From Minisyncoccota bacterium (GTDB taxonomy: Bacteria > Patescibacteria > Paceibacteria > UBA9973), in the NCBI GenBank assembly GCA_028696935.1, contig JAQVGE010000015.1:1-12122 (forward strand): a DNA stretch of 12,122 nt, read 5' to 3'. The notes below the pieces were generated by a model that saw only the letters and a program-made list of their open reading frames with translations, made no database searches and was not told the origin of the DNA. A program made the position numbers and the translations under genes. The stretch's first letter is position 1. Each line of letters begins with the position of its first letter. Of this stretch, positions 1-6,183 are shown in pieces.

Positions 1-614
1 ATTAGCAACTGCTTGTATTGTTGAGGAGATTGTGGGAGGGCATAAAAATTACCTGGGTAAAGTCTAGACGGAACGATATAATCTCTAGCGCCTTCGGGTG
101 TTGATTTTGTTAAAATAGGTGTTTCAATCTCAATAAAGTTTTCTTTGGTCAAGAAATCACGAATAAACATCATTATTTTATGGCGATTCCTTATGTTTTT
201 TTGCATTCTAGGTCGACGTAAATCAAGATAACGATATTTTAATCTACTCTCTTCTCCTATTTCCTTTCCTTCTCCTGTAATATCAAAATTAGGAGTCGTT
301 GCTTTGTTTAAGACTTCCAGGTCTGTAATTTCAAGTTCAATATCTCCGTTTAAAATCCCTTCTTTTATATTTCTTTCAGGTCTTTTATTTACTATTCCTT
401 TAATTCTCAAAACCCACTCATTTCTAACTTCTTTAATTTTTTCAATAGCGTCTCCATGATTAGGTAAAACTACTCCTTGAACTAATCCAGTCATATCTCT
501 CATTTCAACAAAAACAAGTTTTCCTTGGTCTCGTCTTACATCAACCCAACCAGCAATAACAACCTCTTCTCCAATATTTTCTCTCAAATCTTTTATATAT
601 ATACGATTCTTCAT
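1..614 (-). CDS. aspS: Aspartyl-tRNA synthetase, N-terminal 204 codons (3' end beyond window)
   Basis: Class II aminoacyl-tRNA synthetase that charges tRNA-Asp in the cytoplasm. I read the frame by hand from the ATG at 614; it stays open to the window edge, so the C-terminal part is missing. Residues 1-105 form the OB-fold anticodon-binding domain (GWVDVRRDQGKLVFVEMRD at about 22-40). Then come the AspRS signature RYLDLRRPRMQ (about 128-138), motif 1 around RDFLTKENFIEIETP (152-166), the STPEGARDY segment (171-179) and FYALPQSPQQYKQLL at the edge, which is the start of the catalytic core. It is the third gene of a leftward trpS-small ORF-aspS cluster, 28 bases after the small ORF. No Shine-Dalgarno is visible. 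A TATTAT at 631-636 could be a weak internal -10. Residue 30 is Gln at a position linked in bacterial AspRS to tRNA discrimination. Identity is secure; Asp-only versus Asp/Asn specificity is not. Confidence 0.96.
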   Translation of the reverse strand, partial: MKNRIYIKDLRENIGEEVVIAGWVDVRRDQGKLVFVEMRDMTGLVQGVVLPNHGDAIEKIKEVRNEWVLRIKGIVNKRPERNIKEGILNGDIELEITDLEVLNKATTPNFDITGEGKEIGEESRLKYRYLDLRRPRMQKNIRNRHKIMMFIRDFLTKENFIEIETPILTKSTPEGARDYIVPSRLYPGNFYALPQSPQQYKQLL

Positions 615-642
615 AAATTATTGATTTTTAATAATAAAATTT

Positions 643-852
643 TTAAATAAACTCTGTAAGTTTTTCATAGGGAATTGATATTATAGACACAAGAGCAAAC
701 AAAATCCAGTAAAACGGAGCAAAAGCCCAAAAAATAACAATATCTTTATCTTTCATTGGTAGGTACCAATCCCTAATAAGTAAATATAAAGAATTTAATG
801 GATAATAAATTATCCCTAATAAAACAACTAAAACAATAGCAACAAATCTCAT
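643..852 (-). CDS. Small two-helix membrane protein, unknown function
   Basis: A 69-residue hydrophobic protein that I do not recognise. Two membrane segments are visible, about residues 4-26 and 37-60, joined by a short charged loop (RDWYLPMKDKD), followed by a short C-terminal tail. The first segment could alternatively be read as an uncleaved signal anchor. It has no cysteines and no enzyme motif. The start codon follows the trpS stop codon with no intervening base (TAA then ATG), so translation is probably coupled to trpS, and there is no ribosome-binding site. aspS follows after 28 bases. The exact abutment and the plausible membrane topology argue for a real gene rather than a chance frame, but nothing in the sequence links it to tRNA charging. 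Confidence 0.7.
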   Translation of the reverse strand: MRFVAIVLVVLLGIIYYPLNSLYLLIRDWYLPMKDKDIVIFWAFAPFYWILFALVSIISIPYEKLTEFI

Positions 853-1824
853 TTAAATATTTATCCCTATTTTATTACGAATAAAATTAATTTTTTCTTG
901 GGCAAGAGTCCCGGCCTTCATCTTACCCTCTTCTAATATTTTTAGAACCTCTTTAGGGTTTTCTTCATAAAATTTTCTTCTTTCACGCATTGGTTTAATA
1001 AAATCCAGTATCTCACTTAATAACATCTCTTTAGATTCTTTATAACTTAAACCACCAGCTAAATATCTCTCTCTTAATTTACTAATATCATTATCATTTA
1101 AAAACAATTTATGTAAAGCAAAGATATTGCATTTATCTGGGTCTTTTGGTTCTTCTGATGTTTGAGAATTTGTTACAATACTCATAACCACTTTTTTTAT
1201 TTCCTTGTCTGTTCCAAATAAGGGAATAATATTGTTATAGCTTTTACTCATTTTGCGACCGTCAATCCCTGGTACAACTGACGAATTTTCAATAATCATT
1301 GCTTCTGGCATTTTAAAAGTTTGTCCAAAGATATTATTAAACTTTTGGGCTGTATCCCTTGCGTATTCTATATGTTGTTTTTGGTCTGCTCCAACAGGAA
1401 CAATATCTGCATCCTGAATTAAAATATCTGCTGCCATTAAAATAGGATAATCAAACAATCCAACGTTCGCTTCTTTCCCTTTTGCTGTCGCATCTTTGTA
1501 TGCTGTTGCTCTTTCTAAATATGGCATTGTTGTAATGCAATTAAAATACCAAGTAAGTTCAGCAACTTGAGGAGTGTCTGATTGTTTAAATAAACAAACT
1601 TTTTTAGGATCAAGACCACAAGCTAAATAATCCATAGCTATGTTAAGGGTGTTTTTAGCTAGCGTGTCTTTATCTAGGACTGTTGTTAAGGCATGGAAAT
1701 CAGCTATAAAAATAAAAGAATCATATTCATCTTGTAATAGAACGAATTGCTTGATCGCTCCAAAATAATTACCTAGATGGATAGTTCCTGAGGGTTTAAT
1801 CCACGAAAGTAATCGTTTCTTCAT
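853..1824 (-). CDS. trpS: Tryptophanyl-tRNA synthetase
   Basis: Class Ic aminoacyl-tRNA synthetase that activates tryptophan and charges tRNA-Trp; cytoplasmic, functions as a dimer in the family. At 323 residues it has the usual bacterial length. The HIGH-type motif is PSGTIHLGN (11-19), followed by the family segments IADFHALT (40-47), VPVGADQKQHIEYARD (142-157) and the second ATP motif GRKMSKS (189-195). The residue before the first motif is Trp (SWIKPSG) where most homologues have Gly, a small deviation. The ATG at 1824 is preferred because it gives the canonical N-terminus and lies just downstream of an extended -10, implying a leaderless or near-leaderless mRNA. It is the first gene of the trpS-small ORF-aspS operon and is divergent from dnaB. 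Confidence 0.97.
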   Translation of the reverse strand: MKKRLLSWIKPSGTIHLGNYFGAIKQFVLLQDEYDSFIFIADFHALTTVLDKDTLAKNTLNIAMDYLACGLDPKKVCLFKQSDTPQVAELTWYFNCITTMPYLERATAYKDATAKGKEANVGLFDYPILMAADILIQDADIVPVGADQKQHIEYARDTAQKFNNIFGQTFKMPEAMIIENSSVVPGIDGRKMSKSYNNIIPLFGTDKEIKKVVMSIVTNSQTSEEPKDPDKCNIFALHKLFLNDNDISKLRERYLAGGLSYKESKEMLLSEILDFIKPMRERRKFYEENPKEVLKILEEGKMKAGTLAQEKINFIRNKIGINI

Positions 1825-1833
1825 ATTGAGTAT

Positions 1834-1842
1834 ATAATAGCA
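1834..1842 (-). promoter_or_regulatory. Extended -10 promoter of trpS
   Basis: On the minus strand the sequence reads TGCTATTAT, a TG-n-TATTAT extended -10. Nine bases separate it from the trpS ATG, so transcription would be expected to start about 2-3 bases before, or at, the start codon. The -35 position at a 17-base spacing holds GTGCAA, only a weak match, which fits an extended -10 promoter. The motif is seen directly; promoter function is inferred. Confidence 0.6.
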
Positions 1843-1914
1843 AAATCCTTATAGTTTTGCACATTTTACACACATCTTTATCCAAAAATAAAAGATGCCC
1901 GTCCAAGAAAGCTA

Positions 1915-1923
1915 TGATACAAT
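1915..1923 (+). promoter_or_regulatory. Extended -10 promoter of dnaB
   Basis: TGATACAAT is a TG-n-TACAAT extended -10 ending 7 bases before the ATG at 1931, so the predicted transcript starts at or next to the start codon. An overlapping TATGAT at 1913-1918 is an alternative -10. No convincing -35 is present. The element lies inside any N-terminally extended reading of dnaB and so argues for the ATG at 1931 as the true start. Confidence 0.6.
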
Positions 1924-1930
1924 ATGGCCT

Positions 1931-3322
1931 ATGATAGACAAAAAAACACACATACGTATTCCACCTCAAAGCATCGATTCTGAAAAAGCAGTCTTGGGAT
2001 CAATTATGCTTAGACCAGGAGCCATCCATGAAATAAGCGATGTCCTAGTACCTGATTCATTCTATGTAAGTAAACATTCAAAAATATATAAAATAATGAT
2101 TGATCTTTCAGCTAAAGGTGAACCCATAGATTTAATTTCAGTCTCTCATAAGCTTGAAGAAAAAGGTTTAATCGAACAGATTGGCGGTAATTCTTATTTA
2201 GGAGAATTAACTAATGCGGTTCCCTCTTCTACCAACATTAAACATTACGCTGATATAGTTAATAAAAAATATCTTCTCAGAAAAATTATTGAAGCAGGAA
2301 TTGATATTTCTGAATTGGGTTTTAAGGAAGAAGTTGAAGATGTTTTTGAAGTATTAGATCAGGCAGAAAAGAGAATGATGGGGATTAATAATAATTTAGG
2401 AGGACACGCCTTTCAGTCTCTTAAAGATAGTCTTCCTGAAGCTTGGGATCGTTTAGAGAAATTACATGAAACAAAAGGAGAACTAAGAGGAGTTCGGACA
2501 GGTTTTCATGACCTTGACCAATATCTATCAGGTCTTCAAAAATCAGATTTAATTATTCTTGCTGCTCGACCATCCATGGGTAAGACAACTCTTGCTTTAG
2601 ATATCGCAAGACAAGCTGCTTTAAAAGACAACACTCCAACTGTTATTTTTTCTTTGGAAATGAGTACTCAACAATTAGTAGACAGGATGCTAGCTGCTCA
2701 ATCTAGAGTAAATGCATGGAGCCTAAGAACGGGAAACCTTTCTGCTGAAAGTGAATTTTCTAAAATTAGAGACTCTTTGGATTTATTGTCTCGTGCCCCA
2801 ATCTTTGTAGATGATATGGCTGGAAATTCCATTGTAAGAATGAGATCTGTTTGTCGACGAATTAAATCAACTCATGGTTTAGGTTTAATAGTTGTCGATT
2901 ATTTACAGTTAATGTCGACTTCTAAAAATTATGACAGTATGGTTAACCAAGTTACTGAAATCTCTAGATCTCTTAAGGCCTTAGCTAAAGAATTTGACGT
3001 TCCAGTCATCGCACTTTCTCAGCTTTCTCGTGCTGTTGAATCTCGAGGTGGTAGACCACGGCTCTCTGATTTAAGAGATTCTGGGTCTATTGAACAAGAT
3101 GCTGATGTTGTAATGTTTATTCACCGAGAAGATAAAGGAAAAGATGAATCCGAAAGAACAAATATTGCTGAAATTTTAATTGAAAAACATCGTAACGGGC
3201 CAGTAGGAAGAGTTAGTTTATATTTCGACGAAAAAACTACAACCTTTATGAATATAGAAAAATCAAACCTGAGTGATTTTTCGGCATTCCAAGAAGAATC
3301 TGGTAGTTTTGACCAATTTTAA
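1931..3322 (+). CDS. dnaB: Replicative DNA helicase DnaB
   Basis: Hexameric 5'-3' helicase of the replication fork. As called here it has 463 residues. The N-terminal DnaB domain begins at IPPQSIDSEKAVLGS (about 10-24) and is followed by a linker and the RecA-like motor domain. Walker A is ARPSMGKTT (212-220), Walker B LIVVDYLQLM (319-328), then SQLSRAVESR (about 363-372), LRDSGSIEQDAD (about 381-392) and the basic KHRNGPVG near 419-426, which holds the arginine-finger region. All are intact and there is no intein. The frame is open back to an ATG at 1895, but those 12 extra residues are not family-like and overlap the -10 element, so I start at 1931. recR follows after 8 bases and is probably cotranscribed. 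Confidence 0.97.
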   Translation: MIDKKTHIRIPPQSIDSEKAVLGSIMLRPGAIHEISDVLVPDSFYVSKHSKIYKIMIDLSAKGEPIDLISVSHKLEEKGLIEQIGGNSYLGELTNAVPSSTNIKHYADIVNKKYLLRKIIEAGIDISELGFKEEVEDVFEVLDQAEKRMMGINNNLGGHAFQSLKDSLPEAWDRLEKLHETKGELRGVRTGFHDLDQYLSGLQKSDLIILAARPSMGKTTLALDIARQAALKDNTPTVIFSLEMSTQQLVDRMLAAQSRVNAWSLRTGNLSAESEFSKIRDSLDLLSRAPIFVDDMAGNSIVRMRSVCRRIKSTHGLGLIVVDYLQLMSTSKNYDSMVNQVTEISRSLKALAKEFDVPVIALSQLSRAVESRGGRPRLSDLRDSGSIEQDADVVMFIHREDKGKDESERTNIAEILIEKHRNGPVGRVSLYFDEKTTTFMNIEKSNLSDFSAFQEESGSFDQF

Positions 3323-3330
3323 AAAAATAA

Positions 3331-3948
3331 ATGAATAATTTAATAGAAAAATTAACTGAATATTTTAAAGAATTTCCCGGAATTGGAGAGAGACAGGCAA
3401 AACGTTTTGTTTATTTTTTGTTACACAAAAATCCTAACTATGTAAGAGAATTAAGTGAGACAATCAATGAAATAAAAAATACAATATCTCAATGCCAATC
3501 GTGTTTTTTGTTTTTTCATGGTAAAAAAGAAAATTTATGCGAAAATTGCTCTAACCCAAAAACAGATAAAGAAACTTTGTTAATTGTAGAAAAAGATGCT
3601 GACTACGAAAGTATCAAACGTAGCCGAACCTATAATGGTATGTATTTTATTCTGGGCGGACTTGTCCCGATTGTAAACAAGGAAACCCCTAAATTTGTTA
3701 GGGTCAAAGAATTAATAAAAATAGTCACAGAAAGATCTGAGAACAACAATTTGAAAGAAATTATTATAGCTCTTTCAATCAATCCTCAAGGTGAACACAC
3801 AGATATGTATTTAAGAGAACTTCTACTTCCACTTAAAGATAAATATGGTTTTAATATTGTTTCTTTGGGGAGAGGTCTTTCAACAGGAACAGAATTAGAA
3901 TACTCTGATGGAGAAACCATTAAAAATGCTTTCCTAAATAGATCTTAA
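3331..3948 (+). CDS. recR: Recombination mediator protein RecR
   Basis: RecR works with RecO (and RecF) to load RecA on SSB-coated single-stranded DNA. It has 205 residues, close to the usual length of about 200. Seen in order: a helix-hairpin-helix around FPGIGERQAKRF (15-26), a zinc finger with Cys55, Cys58, Cys70 and Cys73, and a Toprim domain from LLIVEKDAD (83-91) through YNGMYFILGGLVPIV (101-115). The C-terminal segment GRGLSTGTELEYSDGETI aligns with the conserved RecR tail. It lies 8 bases after dnaB without a Shine-Dalgarno, so it is likely read from the dnaB promoter. It ends at an A/T-rich hairpin shared with convergent rplU. The usual dnaX or YbaB-family neighbour is absent. Confidence 0.95.
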   Translation: MNNLIEKLTEYFKEFPGIGERQAKRFVYFLLHKNPNYVRELSETINEIKNTISQCQSCFLFFHGKKENLCENCSNPKTDKETLLIVEKDADYESIKRSRTYNGMYFILGGLVPIVNKETPKFVRVKELIKIVTERSENNNLKEIIIALSINPQGEHTDMYLRELLLPLKDKYGFNIVSLGRGLSTGTELEYSDGETIKNAFLNRS

Positions 3949-3964
3949 AAATAATAATTAGATT

Positions 3965-4005
3965 AAATAAAAAATTACTTAATTTAATTAAGGAATTTTT
4001 TATTT
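3965..4005. terminator. Convergent hairpin between recR and rplU
   Basis: A perfect 12-base arm, AAATAAAAAATT (3965-3976), pairs with AATTTTTTATTT (3994-4005). Inside it, after an A/G mismatch, CTTAAT (3978-3983) pairs with ATTAAG (3987-3992) around a 3-base loop. The A-run and T-run in the arms give a U-tract in either direction, so it could end both recR and rplU transcripts. It contains the rplU stop codon (4000-4002). The stem is almost all A-T and therefore weak, so terminator activity is likely but not certain. Confidence 0.6.
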
Positions 4006-4326
4006 AATAGCAGATATTTTTACTTCTAAGAATGGTTGACGATGACCATTCTTTTTAAGATAACGACTCTTTGCTTTATATTTAACAACTTTAACAGTTC
4101 GGCTTTTACCTTCTCTTTGAAAAAGAGATTCTACTTTAGCACCTGAAATATAAGGAGCTCCAATAGTAGTGTCTTTCCCATTATCTACAAGCAAAACCTT
4201 ATCAAAAACAATTTTATCACCAACATTAAAATCCCCAGAAATTTTTTCAACCTTTAAAACATCACCAACTGTGACTTTATATTGTTTCCCCCCTGTTTCA
4301 ATTATGGCAAATTCTTTTGATTCCAT
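4000..4326 (-). CDS. rplU: Large ribosomal subunit protein bL21
   Basis: 50S subunit protein that binds 23S rRNA. It has 108 residues from the ATG at 4326. The family pattern FAIIETGGKQYKV is at the N-terminus, followed by the beta-barrel segment VGDKIVFDKVLL. The basic C-terminal end VKVVKYKAKSRYLKKNGHRQ (about 80-99) leads into PFLEVKI, the usual RNA-binding region. A TTG seven codons upstream is in frame, but it overlaps the -10 element and the extra residues are not family-like, so the ATG is preferred. The common partner rpmA (bL27) is not next to it; it stands alone, divergent from cysS and convergent with recR. Near-leaderless initiation is predicted from the promoter position. Confidence 0.96.
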   Translation of the reverse strand: MESKEFAIIETGGKQYKVTVGDVLKVEKISGDFNVGDKIVFDKVLLVDNGKDTTIGAPYISGAKVESLFQREGKSRTVKVVKYKAKSRYLKKNGHRQPFLEVKISAIK

Positions 4327-4336
4327 ATAGGCACAT

Positions 4337-4365
4337 ATAATACACAAAATCTATTTAAAAAGCAA
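4337..4365 (-). promoter_or_regulatory. rplU promoter
   Basis: On the minus strand TTGCTT (4360-4365) and TATTAT (4337-4342) are separated by exactly 17 bases, a reasonable -35/-10 pair. The -10 ends 10 bases before the rplU ATG, so the leader would be only about 3-4 bases. Confidence 0.6.
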
Positions 4366-4389
4366 CCCCATATACCCATTTGGTGTCAT

Positions 4390-4420
4390 ATTACTTTTTA
4401 GTAAGAATTTATAAAGTAAT
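4390..4420. repeat. Inverted repeat between rplU and cysS
   Basis: ATTACTTT (4390-4397) is the exact reverse complement of AAAGTAAT (4413-4420), with a 15-base spacer that itself holds AGTAAG. It lies upstream of both divergent promoters and so would not be transcribed into either mRNA. It may be a regulator site or chance in A/T-rich DNA. The rest of this roughly 190-base divergent gap holds only the two promoters. Confidence 0.25.
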
Positions 4421-4504
4421 TTAAAAACCAAAGATTAGTTTAAAATTAAAATAATATTTATTCTATAAAAAAATAAAACCAGCATGCGGGTAAGCATATT
4501 TTTG

Positions 4505-4513
4505 TGATATAAT
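4505..4513 (+). promoter_or_regulatory. Extended -10 promoter of cysS
   Basis: TGATATAAT is a perfect TG-n-TATAAT extended -10 that ends 6 bases before the cysS ATG at 4520. Transcription would be predicted to begin at the A of the start codon or within a base or two. The -35 position (TGCGGG at 17-base spacing) has no consensus match, as is usual for extended -10 promoters. Confidence 0.7.
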
Positions 4514-4519
4514 AGCAAC

Positions 4520-5902
4520 ATGGCCCTAGAATTATTTAATACATTATCCAGAAAAAAAGAAAGTTTTAAACCCTTAAATCCACCTAATGTCGGTTTATAT
4601 ACTTGTGGACCTACTGTTTATAATCATCCCCATATTGGCAATTACCGAGCATATATTTTTGGAGATATTTTAAAGAGATACTTAATTTATTCTGGTTATC
4701 AAGTAAACCACATAATGAATATCACTGACATCGATGATAAGACAATTTTTAATTCTCAAAAAGAAAATAAATCACTTAAAGAATTTACCGAATTCTATAC
4801 AAAAATATTTTTTGAAGAAATTAAATCCCTCAACATTATTGAAGCTAACAAATACCCTAAAGCTACTGAGTATGTCAAAGAGATACTTTTGTTAATTAAG
4901 GATTTGTTATTTAAGGAATATGCTTATTTAACAGAAGACGGTTCTGTTTACTTTAATATAAAGAAATTTAAAGAATATGGTAAATTATCTCATTTTAAAA
5001 TAGATGATCTGAAGAAAAACGCCAAAGGTAGATTAAATCAAGATGAGTATGAAAAAGAAAATGCTGAAGATTTTGCCCTATGGAAAGCTTGGGATGAATC
5101 AGATGGCGAAATATTTTGGAAACCCCAGGAAATTATAGATGAAGATTTGGGTCTTTCTAATGGTCGTCCGGGTTGGCACATAGAATGTTCAGCAATGAGC
5201 TTAAAAGAATTAGGTAACAGCTTTGATATTCATACAGGTGGAGTTGATAATATTTTTCCACATCACGAAAATGAAATTGCGCAGTCTGAGTGCTCCACCG
5301 GCAAACCTTTTGCTAAATATTTTCTTCACAATGAACATCTCTTGGTTGATGGAAGTAAAATGTCTAAGTCTCTTGGAAATTTTTACACTTTAGAAGACTT
5401 AAAAAAAGAAGACATCGACCCTATCGCTTTTCGTTTATGGCTTTATACTTCTCACTACCGTACAAAAACTAATTTTACCCTAGATGCAGTCAGGGGGTCT
5501 CAAATTGCCCTATCGAAGATAAGAGAAAATTACTTAGACCTAGGAGAGGATGTTGGGGAAATTAATACCATCTACAAGAATAAATTAATTTCTTTTATGG
5601 ATAATGATTTAGATACCCCACAAGCCTTAGCTATCTTATGGTCTTTATTAAAAGATGAAAAAATAAAAAAAGAAGATAAAAAAGCCACCCTTTTGGATTT
5701 TGATAAAATTTTTGGATTAGGCTTAGGTAAATTAAAAAAAGAAATCATTCCTGAAAATATTAAAAGCCTAATCAAAGAAAGAGAAGACGCTAGAGAAAGA
5801 AAAGATTGGTCTTTGAGTGATCAAATCCGTGATAAGGTAAAAAATTTAGGTTATGAAATTAAAGATACTGATTCAGGACAAAAGATATCAAAACAAAAAT
5901 AA
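4520..5902 (+). CDS. cysS: Cysteinyl-tRNA synthetase
   Basis: Class Ia synthetase that activates cysteine and charges tRNA-Cys; cytoplasmic, normally a zinc-dependent monomer. At 460 residues it matches the family length. The zinc ligands line up as Cys29 (LYTCGPTVYN), Cys223 (WHIECSAM), His248 and Glu252 (FPHHENE). The HIGH-type motif is HPHIGN (36-41) and the ATP motif KMSKS (280-284). The C-terminal helical anticodon-binding region is complete, with IKEREDARERKDW in its usual place. The ATG at 4520 gives the canonical N-terminus ALELFNTLSRKKE and sits directly after a perfect extended -10. Transcription ends at a strong hairpin overlapping the stop codon. No T-box-like leader exists, because there is essentially no leader. 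Confidence 0.97.
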   Translation: MALELFNTLSRKKESFKPLNPPNVGLYTCGPTVYNHPHIGNYRAYIFGDILKRYLIYSGYQVNHIMNITDIDDKTIFNSQKENKSLKEFTEFYTKIFFEEIKSLNIIEANKYPKATEYVKEILLLIKDLLFKEYAYLTEDGSVYFNIKKFKEYGKLSHFKIDDLKKNAKGRLNQDEYEKENAEDFALWKAWDESDGEIFWKPQEIIDEDLGLSNGRPGWHIECSAMSLKELGNSFDIHTGGVDNIFPHHENEIAQSECSTGKPFAKYFLHNEHLLVDGSKMSKSLGNFYTLEDLKKEDIDPIAFRLWLYTSHYRTKTNFTLDAVRGSQIALSKIRENYLDLGEDVGEINTIYKNKLISFMDNDLDTPQALAILWSLLKDEKIKKEDKKATLLDFDKIFGLGLGKLKKEIIPENIKSLIKEREDARERKDWSLSDQIRDKVKNLGYEIKDTDSGQKISKQK

Positions 5903-5932
5903 AACAGCACTCTAGATAGGTGCTGTTTTAAA
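5901..5932. terminator. Strong bidirectional intrinsic terminator after cysS
   Basis: AAAACAGCAC (5901-5910) pairs perfectly with GTGCTGTTTT (5920-5929) around a 9-base loop. A T-run closes the plus-strand hairpin, and on the minus strand the other arm also runs into TTTTATTTTTG. It can therefore serve both cysS and the convergent cysteine-rich gene that ends at 5944. Confidence 0.88.
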
Positions 5933-5943
5933 TTTCTGGTAGA

Positions 5944-6090
5944 TTACTGTTTAGGATATTTTACTCCCTTAATATGTTTGCCAATATTACAAACATCATC
6001 AGTATCAAAAATCCCCCCACAGATACTACAACAACGATTACCTGTACAAACAACTTCACTACTAGTAATCTTTTTAGCCTTCTTTTTCAT
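5944..6090 (-). CDS. 48-residue cysteine-rich, zinc-finger-like protein
   Basis: I read this short frame by hand. The protein starts MKKKAKKITSSEVV, a lysine-rich tail, followed by a compact cysteine cluster: Cys15, Cys20, Cys21, Cys24, Cys34 and then His39. Cys21-x2-Cys24-x9-Cys34-x4-His39 is a plausible single zinc site of CCCH type; Cys15 and Cys20 could be alternative ligands. A GG follows the CxxC, as in many zinc knuckles. Function is unknown; with a basic tail it might bind nucleic acid, but that is inference. Support for a real gene is its own near-consensus promoter (TTGACA, 17 bases, TATTAT), a leader of about 38 bases, and the shared hairpin terminator 12 bases beyond its stop. It shares a strand with the histidine kinase upstream. 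Confidence 0.72.
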   Translation of the reverse strand: MKKKAKKITSSEVVCTGNRCCSICGGIFDTDDVCNIGKHIKGVKYPKQ

Positions 6091-6121
6091 GCTGAAATAA
6101 ATTTTTAATTATACAAAATAT

Positions 6122-6148
6122 AAACTTATGTATAATAATAAAACTTAT
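6122..6148 (-). repeat. Direct repeats flanking the -10 of the cysteine-rich gene
   Basis: On the minus strand ATAAGTTT occurs twice, at 6148-6141 and 6129-6122, with a period of 19 bases (about two helical turns). The copies bracket the -10 TATTAT. This geometry would suit a dimeric or paired repressor site, but the region is A/T-rich and chance is possible. Confidence 0.3.
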
Positions 6149-6163
6149 TAGACGAATTGTCAA
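6135..6163 (-). promoter_or_regulatory. Near-consensus promoter of the cysteine-rich gene
   Basis: On the minus strand a perfect TTGACA (6158-6163) and TATTAT (6135-6140) are separated by exactly 17 bases, the best housekeeping-type promoter in the window. The predicted start near 6127-6128 leaves a leader of about 38 bases before the ATG at 6090. A TGTC/GACA inverted repeat overlaps the -35. Confidence 0.72.
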
Positions 6164-6183
6164 GACAGTTTGATTATTAACTT

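Noticed and set aside
4327..4519. Riboswitch or T-box leader before cysS or a structured RNA in the divergent gap
   Set aside because: The -10 elements sit right against both start codons, so almost nothing of this gap is transcribed; only a short inverted repeat is visible.
5572..5775. Minus-strand open frame inside cysS
   Set aside because: It lies wholly within a complete, well-conserved synthetase gene, has low-complexity composition and no promoter; a shadow frame.
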